NCBI GenBank assembly: GCA_039090855.1
Contig: CM077025.1
Location: 101,164,489 to 101,228,488 of the forward strand
Length of the DNA stretch: 64,000 bases
Direction of reading: 5' to 3'
DNA from: Macrothele yani
Taxonomy: Eukaryota > Arthropoda > Arachnida > Araneae > Macrothelidae
Every line of letters starts with the position of its first letter. Position 1 is the first letter of the stretch. The position numbers were made by a program, and so were the translations under genes. Shown one piece after another: positions 28,901-42,700 of this stretch. The notes beneath the pieces were generated by a model. That model saw only the letters and a program-made list of their open reading frames with translations, did no database searches and was not told the origin of the DNA.

Positions 28901-31900
28901 AATTTTCACTGCCTAACGTCTGGCAAGACATTTTGCAGAATCACCGTAACAGTCAAGGTTAACCGTAACCGAAGACCATGACAGAGATTGAACGAAAAAC
29001 TGCCTGACGAAGAAGAGGAGTTCTCTCCGAAAATTTGCAGAAATTTTAAGCCTTTACCTAGATAAATCCCATAAAAAAGTTAATCAGATTTCAATAATTG
29101 ATAAAACATCGAGAAATAGGAACAGCTACTTACTCCTACTAGCAAATGAAAAGTATGTTACTAAATTTGACTAACCGCACACAGCAAGTTTCTTATAGCA
29201 GGAGGAAGATATCAGAGACAAAAGGATTTTCAAATTGAACAGTTAAAAAAGAAATATAGAGGGAAACATGATATAAATCTATTCCATCTAGTGGAATAAT
29301 TTTGCATAAGAAAAGTTGATAATGTGTGAAAAGCATTCTTCATAGCAAAAGCTATGTTAAGGAATTTTTTTCAAATATGCCTCATGGAAGCAGAGATAGT
29401 GAGAAAAGGGTTTTGACATTTATGCCCGCTAACAGGAAAGCTGTGCATTACTTATAGAGGATAATGTTCTGCATTCTTATTGTAGTGAATGCCATACAAT
29501 AAGAAAAAAAAAGAAAATAAAGAAAATTTTCAATAGGGTTCTTAGAAGTGGAGATTCAGCAACAAGCAGAAGCACATGAACACCACCAAGTGACAGAACT
29601 GTGAACCACACAAAACTGCACAAGTACAGGCAAAATGTTCCGTAAGTTTAATGGTTTATGGCTGGTTTATGGCATTAAAAGAAATTTTTAAAGTGGTCAT
29701 ATAAAAGCAGAGATATGAAATAAAACAAATTTTGATACGACGTGGTTTGGTTGTTAAGATATTATTCTATTACGATGATGAACTTACTTCTAAAAAAATG
29801 CAAATATTACACAATTTTATTTTTAAAAAGAAGAAAATGGCCGGTGATCAATCTAGGGACCCCAATTAAGAATTTTTTTTTTTTTATCAACGACTAACAC
29901 CCCAGGTACGATCCTTAAAAACTCCCAGTAAATGGAAGGTGATTCCACCACCACCGACAAGAGAAATTCACATACGACACAAAATAATTTGATTAAGCAT
30001 ATGTTCCAGGTTAACTATAAATTTATTTTGTGCTCCCAGGCACATGTTGGCAAACAACTCAATACAAGAAAACTTTAGGTGGCTAGGCCGAATAAAAAAA
30101 GAATTTAGCTATGAATTTTAGAGTCCAGAGTAGGTTGACAGTCCTAAATAATCCTCTCAGTTACCCTGGTCTGCAAACCAAGTAGTTTTCACCTGTGTGG
30201 TTTAGAGGATGAAGGAGGTAAGTGGCACAATTTGGTTACCAGCCTGCCTTACAAAAAATCTTTAAAGAATGTGATCATTCACTCAAAGAGTGCTAAGAGC
30301 TTAATGCTCGATGTGCATATCTGATAACTGTTGAACCTTGAGCTAAATGCTCTTTACAATTTAGATTTAGATGGTTAAGAGTGACATTTTATTCTTTTTT
30401 TTTTTTCACAACACACTGATTTTGATCAGTTACCTGGAAAAATCTCTTTCTTACTTTACAGTACAGAAAACCAAACAAACAAAAATGTCAAGTCACTTTC
30501 CTCTCATTTGAGCTAACAAAAAAAAACCCTGTTCTAACAGGAAACCAAAATGAATATATTTCAATCCATTTCTTTGGTCACTGGCATTAACTAGACATTT
30601 TTACAAAAAAAATTACACAATGACATATTACATTTGTTGGTTCTGGCCAGACCATTAATTCCAAACATACATTTGCATTTCTCTATTTTCCTCCCATTTT
30701 AATTTCACCTTCCCCCATTTTTTCTCTCACCCCTGAATTTTAACCTTTTACATCATTCCATTTCTGATCAAGACACAAAATTTTTTTTTTTTTCAATTTT
30801 AGGTGGTACTCATTTTTTTCTCTTTGTTTCTCCTCCTCCTTAAATTTTCCTTTTGATGCCGAATTGGAATTGGTGTTTGTGCTGTCGCTACGAGAGCCGG
30901 CACGCCGTGGAAACGGGGCCTGATGCACTTATGATGACATGGTAGGATTTTCCCTCTTCTCCTTCCTTTCTTTTATTCTTTTTCTTACTTACTCCCGATG
31001 CCGGCCTTTGAGGAGACTTTCTCTCTCTCACACGGCGACAGGCGGCAGCGATGTTACCGAGCGAGTTACGAGGCGTAATGCCCGCTAGTGCCTTGGGACG
31101 ATGTCAAGCACTTTTTCGCGCCATCTCGGCAGCAGAGTAAATTTTGAGCCATGAAAAAAATTTGAAAAGAAAAGGATCGTTCCTACCATTCTTGGGCCAT
31201 CGCGGCCGCACGAGGTTACGGCAGTTTCGGCATCCGGACGTCCGTCGTTCGGACTCCCCTCCTTTACTCGATTTTTTTTTTATTTTTTTTATTGTGGGAC
31301 TCTCCCTTACGAAGTCTGGTATCGAAGTGTGTAGCAGCACGCAAAAATTCTCCGCTCCTCGCCGAATCCCTTGCGCACGCGCCCGAAATGGCGGAAGGCA
31401 ATTGGCCCGAAGTTAAGTCAGAAGGCGGAGAGAAAGACGCAATTCCCAGAAATCGCTGGCTTGAACTTTGACTCACGAAAACGGGCGCTGCGGTGAACCT
31501 CGCAGAATTCCGCCCAAATCCTGACGTGTTCCATGTGCCAAGCGAAAAATGCCTTCTCGAAGTAAACAAGAGCATAAATAAATCGGACTTTCCGCACTGG
31601 TAAAGCTGGAAAAACGTCCTCCCAGATGCCATTCTACGAATTTATCGCTTTTAGAAAAGCGACACCAGAAACTGTAGCCATTTTCGTTCTTTCTTTCTGA
31701 ACAAATACTTTTAGAGACCACCTTTACAAAAATTCATTAAACAAATTAACTAACATTAACAAACATCGTTACAATTAACTTCGTAACGCATAAAAATCGA
31801 ATTCTCTCTAGCTACAGGTACGACGATCGGAATTACGAAAAAATAGCGTAACGCAACGATTTCTTATTTTGTCCTGATGCATTAAGCCACAATTTTATTA

Positions 31901-34900
31901 TTTTACTAAATGACTATTAAATATCATTGACGATAGCGCACGCGCAATTAACTTAGGAAAGTCACTTCGTTACGGAGCGATCGCCGACCCGCTTTTTTCT
32001 AGCAGTCGCTGCATTATACTATCACTAGTTAATACCAAGTAAGATTCATACTAAAACCAACTAAATATTAATACTAGGTAAGATTTTAATTACGAAAGGT
32101 TACTAAATTAAGCCCGATACACACAACAACGATTTTAATACACGCTACTGACATATGGCATAAACACGCGTTTTTTCTCATTTGATACCACTACAATAAG
32201 ATAAAATACTTCAAACACTACATGTTTACAAATTACTTTTCCATTATTAAAGCTTACATAATAATACAATAAAAGAAATCGCGATAACGACGGTAAATAC
32301 GGAACTACAACCTTACGATTTTTCTTTTTATCGCTGCGTTATCCTGACGATCAATAACGCCGAACGCCGCGGCGTCGCCGATAATTTTAAACTGATACAT
32401 CTAACACTATACATATATAAACTGCACTATACACTTAAGAAACTAAGGCAAATCAATTCATATACACTACATCATATACTGCACTAAAATAAACTTCACT
32501 AATATCTCTTCCCTGAAAGTAAACAGTGCACTAAAAATGCAATGGAAGGAAGAAAAAAAACATTGCATGAAAGAACAACAAAAAAACCCAGCAATATAGC
32601 ATGTCAAACTTCCTTAAATCTACTTCCCAGCTAGTTACACATCCCTTAACTAGCAACAGACATCACAAGGCTAACTTACTTAGACCTATTCACATAAATT
32701 TAACTACACACACAGAGATCAACACTTCACAGAGAAATCAGAAAGAAATTAAAATAAATGAAAAGAATTTACTTGATTTTTCTTGACTCTTAAATCTATT
32801 TATTTTTCCTAACTCCCTCCTTGCCAAAGGGATTTGAGATCATCTCATGACAAAAATTATCACTCTCATTGAGAGTGCGTGGATCTGGTGACGGGTTTTC
32901 CGATCCAAAAATATTGGCCCATTAATTTAGAGATCGTAAAAACGTCAACAGATCAATTTAACATTTGCACCTCCAGCAGGGAAATTGTGCATAATTTTGA
33001 GTAAGAAGTACACAAAAAATTCTTTCATAGTGATTAGTATCTGACTGAAAAAAATTTTCATTTGGGTCTTCATGCGCTACAAATATGCTGTAAACAGAAA
33101 TGTGAACTTATGCCCTATAGTGGCACACTTGTTTGTTTAGAAAATTTTGAAATTATATGCGAAATATTTTGTATCAGAAATTCTCTCCGACGAGGAATGA
33201 AGTTTTGAAATCGGACTGTTAGAAGTAGAGATATGAACAAAAATAAGATACATATCTACTCCTCCTGGCAGGAACACTATGCACTGTTTTAAACAGAAGG
33301 TGAGTTATTTCTGACTACATTTTTTTTAATTGAGTTTTCATAAGTGCATGTATTGTTGCAAATACATCAGAACCAGAAATATATGTCACCTAGTGACAAA
33401 ACTGCTCTTTCTAAAAAATTAGAAATTTTATGCAGAATGTTTTCCTCCATGAGGTTTATCAGATGTAAAAAGAAATTTTAAAATTGGGCTTTCAAAAACA
33501 GAGATATTGAAGAAATTGCAATTTAACTTCAAACATCCTAGCACAAAAATTATGCTTCACTTAGAAAATCTAATGGAAGAAAGAATTTTTTTATTGGATA
33601 TTCGAAAGCAATTATATGGAATAAAATACTTTTTGAATTCAATAATATCTGCATTTACACCACTAGCGAAGAAGTTATACACTGTAAAAAAACAAAAACA
33701 AAAAACAGAAAATGTCATAAATACTTAATGGGAATTATCGAAGATAAATTTATTAAGGTAAATTTTTGATCTTTTCTACCTCTCAAATTTTTGATCTATA
33801 CACTATATCATCGTCAGGAGTTCCTGCTTCTCAGTACTTCTGCAGGTCTGGCGATCAAGCCCCTGGGTGATTTGTCAACGACCATGCTGGATGGCAAATC
33901 AACCAGGCTTGATCGCCAGACCTGTGGAAGTAGTAAGACGCAGGAACTCCTGACGATGATATAGTGTACAGATTGAAAATTTGAGAGGTAATGTACTTTA
34001 ATAAATATTTTCTCTATAATTCCTGTTAAGTATTTATGATACTGAAAGTAATTAGAGGAAGTCATTGATTAGGTACTAGAAAAACAGGAAAGCTAGTTCT
34101 CACATTTCAAGCTTCCCAATGCAAAAAGAACTTTTCAAATTGGACTAATAATTTCAGAAATATGGTGTCTACAGACAGTTGAACGAAGTATTTACTACAA
34201 GTCCATTCTTTTTATGCAAAATACATGTTAAAAATGGTTAACTATTTGGCTGCCTTAACAATGGAAGACAAGTCAGGCATATGATGATAAGTAGGACACA
34301 CATTGCCTGTGTTCCAACCAATAATGTTCCAGGAAATCTGGAAATATCACTTGATTTAAGGAATTATTTTTCACTTTTTTTTTCTGGTAGCTCAATTAGA
34401 TTTTGTTGCATGCTACTGCTACAACTACATTTTCCCATTTGTAGCGATACTACCTACAATGCTACTCTAAAAGCATGCTACTTCTGATCACTGAGAAGGT
34501 TTATATGTAGATGTAAAGCACAATTTACAGTACACGAAAAATTGGAACAAGTCACCAAGGTTGGACCCAGTATTAGCTGGAAACACTGCAAAATAATATT
34601 AGACCAGTATTAGGTGTACCACTCTAAATAAGTTATGAACTAAGTGTTCCCACACACACAATAGATTGGTTGCAGATTGCATTTGCTGTGCTGTTGGAGA
34701 TCAAGAAAAAGAATATTTCTCAAGAAATTATTTAAATCTATTTTGAAAATTTGTATTAGCTTGCATAAACGAAATGGAATTGTACATACAATGAAATAAT
34801 ATAAGGGAATGGCACTCTTGAAGAATACTGTTTTTTTTGTTTCTTTTTTTCTAATTTATGTTTGTGATAAACTGTTTGTCCAATATGTCTTAAATAAGTT

Positions 34901-37900
34901 GTTCAGGTTTATGTGATTTTTTATGCTCCATTATTGTCTTGTGTTTCACACACTGTTTTACTTTATTATTATTTTTAGCACTTATGGAGGACTGGTCCAG
35001 TAAATCTCGACCAGATATTTTACATTTTGTGCCTTACACATGGCATTTTAGTTTGATATTGAAGGAATTTGAACTGATAACAGTTGCAAATGAACACAAC
35101 TGGATAGACTGCTCCTCTCAGCATCAAGAAAATGGTGAGCTTATTTTTGCAATTTCATCTGTAAAATCTAAGTCAGTCTGTATTCATGTACAACACAAGC
35201 TCATGTATCTTAATTGAGAAGTACTGATTACATGTACGTATATTTGCATTATTTACTTGATTCTTTTTCAGGATTTTTTAAAAATATGTTGTTACTCAAT
35301 AATATATTTTAAATAATTACTAGAAACTGATAAGTAGATAAAAAAAACTGATTTATATTGGCTTGATATTAATGGACATGCAGACATGCCAACTCGTTGG
35401 ATTTAAGCAGGAGACTCCGGATTTTTAGTCCCTCCTCCCGCTCTCCAGATAAATGTCAACTTCTCCTGATTTTCACCAAGAATTAGCTGTTAGGATGATC
35501 AAAATACCATCAACCACCATGATTTCAAACCACCTGTGAAATCTTTTTCTTTTTGTGTCAATGCAAGGCAGCATTACAGTCATCAGTTTCGTACTTTTCC
35601 TCTCCTATCTGCAAAAAGAAAGCTGGCACAGTGGTCTAAGTGCTGGCTTCTGACCTATCGTCCAAGATGGGTCGGAAAAAATTTGCTTTAAGAAAATTTC
35701 TCCCCGTCCGATTGTCATACGACGCCTTCAGCAAAGAGCTCACCTGCTCTGGCACTAGAATGCTGGGGAGAGTCAGTAATTGATTGACAGATGGGAGCTG
35801 CAGTTGCAGTTCAGTCTTTCAACCCCTCCCCTCAACAGAGCTGCACTCATTCTAAGTGATGATAAGCAGTTGAGTAGCGGCGAATTCATTTGATGACAAA
35901 AGGGAGTTAGTTACAGTTGGCCTCATCTTGTAATGAAAGGCGATGTTAGTACGATGCATTTTGTGGCCTTCGTGCACAACCTAAAGAAGAAACGATAAAA
36001 AGTTTGCTGCTATTTTATTTATAAAAAAACAACAACATGTGGGCCATTTTATGTTTTCATTATCTTGTGGAATCGGTGTACCTGAAAATGAATTTCACTA
36101 GGGAGAGGGGGTGTTGATTTGTATGCTGGTTTTTTTTTCTTTTCTCCAGAACTTTTAGTAGACCAATAATGCTATTTCTGGAAAATTGTTCCTACGTCTG
36201 GAAAATGTGGATAAAAAAATAGGGCTCATGTGATTTTATGAGCTGTAAAAATCTCCCAATTTTTAGATTTTGAACGTTGGCATGTCTGGATATGGTTAAA
36301 AAAAGTTAATAATACTGTAAATTATTCCACCGTCAAACCCATCCAGTAAAAGCTGAACCTGTTATAGCAGCATGAATTAGGTGATCCATGAGTAAGAGAT
36401 CAACGTGTCTTTTGGAGTAACATTGCCACAAATTGTTGAAAGTGACTCCTGAAAGGAATCCATCACAAGTAGAATGCTGAAAAGCATGATTTTCATGAGC
36501 TAACAGACTTTGAAAGAGGACACATTTCAATACTAATTTGTAAGTTTTGGATCATATATAAATCAGTCACTTATTCTACTTTATTTGTAGGAGCTCCAGT
36601 ATATCATGCTTGTTCATCATTTTCATAACATGAACCTCTTGTACTTGACATTATCAGAGTCTTCAAAGACTTTCTAATTAATTTCTTAATTTTTTTTACT
36701 GAATTTATTTTAAACTGTTAAAAGACAATTAAAATAATTTAAATGCATAATGAATAGGTGACATTGTAATTATTTACATCACCCCAACCATGTGGTTGTT
36801 GTGAAATATAGCTTTCTCCTATTATGCAGTTGTGAACTTTTAACTCTAAAACTCATAAAACAGTGCATTTAATAACAACATCAAAAGACATGTCGAAAAA
36901 CACCTAAAAACATTAAATAGTACACAGGTCATCTTTTAAATCTTAACATCTCATTTTACATGCTATCTACATTAACTAGTTTTTGGAAAATGACATCTTT
37001 CTGTCTTCAGCTATGTATCCATGTATTTACACACATCTGTGATTACATATAGCAAATGCTTCACTTCACATCAATAGAATGGCAATGTTCATGCCCAGAG
37101 TGCAGGGCACTTTGCCATTCAGCAAAACAAGGGATTCATCTTATGGTGCCACGTATTGGGAATGCTGTAACATTCCCAACGAAATTAAACTAAGCTAATT
37201 AATAAAGAAATTCAACAAGGCAGAAAATTATCAAAAAGGTTTTTCATTTTTTATTATATTTATTATTTTCTTTATTATTATTTATTTCAGGAATAGAACT
37301 CTTTTTATTCTTTTTAAATTTTTGCTCTTTTTTAATTACTGATTTCCATGTATCTAGAAGAGTTGCAGGGTATTGAAAATTGCAGATATTATTTTTATGT
37401 TTTTCGATATTATTTTTATGTTTTTTCAATATATATGGATTCTGCATATCATAATTCTTTTATGGACTTATGAGTTGAAATCATTTTTATTTTTCCAAAT
37501 TTTGGATAATTTTTACTTCCAATACAAAATTGAATTAGGGCTGTTTTTTAATCTTTTTTATATGTTAATTCAATCTCTGCTTTAACCTTTTTTTGTTTGT
37601 TTGTTTGTTTTTATGGCCTATATATGAAATGGAAGGGAAAGATAATTTTATTGGTATTTCATAAGCTCCAGCTTTTTCTAATAATTTGGGTTGATATTTA
37701 GTATTTACTAACAAGTCAGTTATATTTGAAACTGAATGTCCAAAATGACAGTTATATATTTTTCCCAGTTTAGAAAGCTCAACAATAATTTTTTTATGTA
37801 CCGAAAAGATCCCAAATATTTTCTTCACCTTTATTATTTTTATTGATCAAAGTAGGATTTCCTGTTTATTTTCAATTTCATATATTAATTTATTTATCAC

Positions 37901-39673
37901 TTTACTATTATATCCAAAAAAAATTACAACTGCTTTAATCCAATTTATTTCATGTTCACAATGTTTCTTGGAGAAATTTCATTTTCTGAAAATAAAATGG
38001 GTCCTATGTCACATAAAATGGGTCCTAGAAAAGGTGCTTTGAAGTGAGGCACAAAAACAAACATTGACAAAATTGCATTACATTTGATGTCTGACGACCA
38101 CCGCCTTCAAAAAGCATCCCAGTGAAGAGCAAAAGCTTGGTGACTTTTATATATGAATTAAATGGATTTATACTATGCTGTATGCATTAGGAACTTACAT
38201 GGTACATATTTAACTGATATTTAGATGATATTTAACTGATATTTAGATGATATTTAGCAGATATTGTGGGGGTTTTTTATTTAGGAAACTGCAAGGTCAG
38301 ACTTTGTGAAAGGATATAAAATATCAAAATATAAGCAGCTCTTCCTTATCTCTTCCAACATCTCCATAGTAAAGTGTTTTATTTCATAATTTATAATATT
38401 TCATTTTTGTTATTATGTAGTTGTATTATTATTTTTTTGAAAAAGCATTGCAACTTTGTTTTATTTGTGTTTTAAACAGTGTTTTTTTTTCTTTTTTTCC
38501 AGTGTATCTTGCTGTTTTGGGAGACCAGTTTGAGCTTTCTTTTGATTTGCCATTTATTGATTTCTTACCATGCACAGTGGCCTTGAAATTCTGGATTCAG
38601 GTAAAAAAAAAAAAATCTGTGGTACTTTTAAGTTATCTTTCAGATTGCTACAGTAAACCTTTATTATGGTACAAAGGTGACTATTAAATTTTCTGAATTG
38701 AAAAAAACAATGAAAGATATAATTATTTTTTCCATCATATGAAGGAACTTTTATTTACTGAGAAGACCAACAGATGGCATACCGGGTTCAGTTATGGGAA
38801 AGCAGCAGTTGTATTCAGTTGTCCTTGCAGGCTTTCATCTAAGCAAAAAATCCCTGAAAGATGAAGAGCATAAGGGCCACCTGGATATGACAATTACAGG
38901 AAAAGAAAAAAAAAAAAAAATGTTGGCTGTGTAAAAAGCTCTTATAAAGAACAATCTGTGGACATTTGTTTACTGCAGGTTTCAGAAATCTTACACAAGA
39001 ACTTATGTGTCTGAAAACTTTGCTGTTGTTGAGTGCCCAACAAACTTGCAGAGATGCAGAACGAAGCCAGAGTGCAGTGGTGTCCTGAAATAATCCAACG
39101 CTTTGAAGATGAGAACTCTTGCCATGTCCTTGGCATTATCACAGAAGAAAAAAGCTGGATATAACAATATGACCTTGAGGTGATACGTCAGTTGGTGGTC
39201 TGGGTATTTTTAAATGACAATATGTCTGTGAAAGTCAAGTGTCTCAGAAGTGTTTCACAAAAGATGGTGGCCTCATTTTTTCTTTACCATGGGACATGCT
39301 GCATGGGTTGGTGCAGAGAATCACAGGACAGGTACTGTAAAAAAGTGTACTACTGTTTGTCTGGCCAAAGAATTCCAAGTGATAAGGGAGGAAAGTCCAA
39401 AAATGGGGGCTCGCATGGAATCTTGTTGCACCAAGACAATACCTCTGCACACACTGCAATGAAAACATACTTTCTACAGAAGTCTATGATGCAATTTGTG
39501 AACCACCCAACTTATTGTCCCAACCCCTAGTGCTGTGTGCTGTTTTCCTGTTTCCAAATATGAAGGAAAACCTGTAAGAACATTATTTTGAAAGTTCAGC
39601 AGAAGTCTTTGCTGCCTACGAGGAACAAATCCACACCACCTCAAAACAAACATGACTCCAATATTTTAACGAG

Positions 39674-39704
<31 letters not shown>

Positions 39705-42700
39705 TGTGTTGGAGGTTTAACGAGCACCATGAGCAACTCTATGGGCTATAAGCAGTTGCCCATCCCTAATTTAGAACCACTGGTTCCAGAGAAGAGAGAA
39801 AGCCAGTGCCGTAAAACAAACACAACATCTATGCCTCAACGGAATTCGAACCCATACCCAATGAGTGGTTCTGGAGGGTGTACTTTTGCATATAGAGTGG
39901 TAAAGAGTTCTTGGAGAAACTCTAACTAAAATTAGTGTTTTAGATTAAATAAATTCTGAATATCCAGAAAATTGAATAATAACCTATATAATTGTCCAAT
40001 TAATCTCAACTTGCAAAGTTACTGAAACTCTTTTTTGTGGAATTGTAGCTTAATAAAAATATTTTCTTATGTGAAGTATCATTTACTTTTTACCTTGCAC
40101 TGGTCTTAAGTTGTATTGATGGCAGTGTTGATACTAGAAGAATTTATATGGCACCAAGATGTGGTTTGATAGAAATTAATATGCTGAAAAACTGAGCAGC
40201 TGAACTTTAGGTCAAGTACAACCATAATACAATGTGGACCCAGCTATATAAAAAAAAAATGGTAATGTAAGCATTAGCAAAGTCACCAGGTGGATATGTA
40301 TAACTGTTCTAATAGCGTAAGAAAAATTAAATTCATTTTTAAAGCATCTTAAGTATTTTTATTAAATTATGCAGCATAAATTACATGAGATCTTAGGGTA
40401 TTGTCCTGCATTGAGGTCTGTCTCACATGCATGCAACAAAAATGGTAATTCAAGATATGACTGAGTTTACAGCAGGCTAGCTTTTGACTGTGACTTACAA
40501 GTTTAAATGTTGAAAAAGTTTAAAGTTAGTTTTTGTGCTGTTATGGATGGGATAGTAATGCCTGATTTCACTTGATGGTTCAATATAAAACCAGCAGCAG
40601 TTTCAACTTAAAGAGGAAGTTTAGTTGGTTGGAAACATAACATAAATCTAATTTTTTTTAAATGCAAGGATATTTGGGGTGGGGGTGGAGTGACTTTTAG
40701 CAATGAAGAAGGAATATACACCACAATGTGACTTATGGAAGTACAGAATAATGTGCAGAACTCTGTATGATTAGAGTCTCAGCAATACTTTTTCAGATAT
40801 TTGTAACAATCATGTTGAAATTCAGCACATTAAATATCTTTTCCAATGCTTTGTTGTGTCAGTTTGTATACAAACACATTAAATTCTAAGCAAAGTTACA
40901 TGAGTTAAGTGTGCATTAAAATATGAAAGATTAAGTAAATTTGGAAGGCTTTGCTAATCAACATTGCCTCACCCTCTCCCAAGCTATTCAACAAGCCTTC
41001 TACCTTTATTTACTAGCAGCTGTCTGCAGTCTGAACATATACATCAATCTTTATAAGGCTTCCCTAACTATCATAAGAACAATAATCAAAGATGGAAACT
41101 TGGTTATTTCTCTGGGACATTTTACATAATATGCCATTGCTTACTGTACAGTAGTTTTGGTTTTGATATGTGTTGGTATCACCGTATAGTAAATAGGATA
41201 CTTCTGTGGAAGGTACTGAATAAATATGGTATTACTGGGAATCTACTTAACTGTGTGAAAGCTGGCAGTAGGGCATGTGTACAAGTAATGGTATTGTATC
41301 AAAATATTTTTCTAATAGAGCAGAAGTCAGACAAGGTTGTGTAATGTTGCCTTGGCTGTTTAACATATTTATGGATGCATACATGCATGATGCTAAAGTG
41401 GACAATACTGGTTTATGTCTTGGTAATATCTGTGTGTGCAGATTGCTGTATGCTGATGACACAGTCCTGTTGGCAGGGAGTAAAAGTTGGTTGCAGAGTA
41501 TGTTGTCCAGGATATATGAAGTTTGTATGAATTCAAACTGAGTATAAATAAGGGAAAAACCAAATCTATGGTTTTTGTGTGAGGAACTGTTAGCACTGAA
41601 TGCAAGATATGTCTAAATGGCACAGTGATTGACCAGGTGAATTTGTTTGTTTATTTGGGAAGCATATTTGACAGAGAGAACAAATTAGATGGTGAAATCA
41701 GTCGGCAAGTGAACTCTTCATTGAAAGTCATAGCTGCCTTAGGAGAATTTCACAGAAATGATGGGTTCTTATAGAAGTCCTAAATGGCTGTGTATGAAAG
41801 TGTAATTATTCCTACTCTGATGTACCGCAATGAAACCTGGGTACTACAGGAGATACATAGGAGTCATTTGTGTGCTGGATAGATATGTTACTTATGGGGG
41901 GGGCAAGGCATGCTGTGATCATGTGAGGAATGAAGATGTGTTGCAATTGTGTAATGTCAAGCACAATGTTGTTATTTGGCCATGTTGAAAAAATGAGTGA
42001 TGAGATACTTACTAAGGGATTTTTTTTCAGCCCAAGTGCAGGAAAGAAAGGTAGAGGAAGGCCCAGAAAATCTTGGAAAGACCAGATTCAGGAATGTCTG
42101 CACGAGAAAAAGATGAGTATGAATTACAAAAAGTGTTGTGTACGTTGTGTGATGGATGTCAGTGAAGCTCAAACTGTGTGCCAAGATCACTGTAAATGGA
42201 GACATTTGATATACTTAACAGTAAGTAAATTCTAGTTCCATCAGTTTAACATTTATCTGGGGGGTTTTCTTTCTTTGAGGAGCTAACCTCTGAGTCTCAG
42301 AGAACAGCCTAGTGATATGTATGTATGTATGTAGTATCACCATCCAATCTTTTTATTCTAGAATAGCAGCATACAATATTTTATTAGGTCTGTGCATAAG
42401 TTTCCAGTGGTTTATGGCCAAATAGATGTCATACTTTCACAAGCAGGTTGCATTTAATCATCACCGAAGTATGTCTATACTGTGGACTGCTAAAGGAGAT
42501 TCAAATCTGCTTTCAACATGTCCTTTTGCTGTCTGCTACACTGCTTGTCCTGCATGTTGCAATCACCACTACTGAACTTCACGAACCACTCACAACATGA
42601 CGTATTAAGAGCCAGTGTTGAACATGCACCTCGTTGGTCAGCAAATACTATCTCAACTAACTGTACATATGGGCTATCTGCCAACATGTATCATTTGATG

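Larger units (their letters stand above)
29217..34165. repeat. Recurrent degenerate ~30 bp motif field
   Basis: A motif close to AAATTGGACTNTTAGAAGTA followed by GAGATATGAA recurs at about 29230, 29545, 29680, 33205, 33485 and 34140, spaced 130-650 bases within each cluster. The two clusters flank the CpG-rich block, which may have been inserted into an older satellite-like field. Confidence 0.5.
14144..34978 (+). other. BLTP1 intron c-d (20.8 kb)
   Basis: Largest intron of the window. In order it holds plain AT-rich sequence with a 15-G run (14435-14449), a Tigger-like remnant, a mariner split by a 7.9 kb hAT element, an IS630/mariner-type element, a Tc1 element, a Penelope-like fragment, a degenerate recurrent motif field, a CpG-rich block and a palindromic MITE. 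Stretches 14144-15590, 28990-29860 and 34050-34978 show no gene or named element. Confidence 0.75.
35135..38502 (+). other. BLTP1 intron d-e (3.4 kb)
   Basis: Holds a 0.9 kb TIR element (35381-36288) and a Penelope-like remnant (37250-37830). 36289-37240 and 37840-38500 are AT-rich; a short direct repeat of TGATATTTAGATGATATTTA lies at 38215-38262. Confidence 0.7.

Noticed and set aside
31144..31632. Overlapping open frames of 90-122 codons in the CpG-rich block
   Set aside because: Products are Arg/Ser-rich or poly-Phe on opposite strands with no recognisable domain; high GC lowers stop frequency, so open frames are expected.
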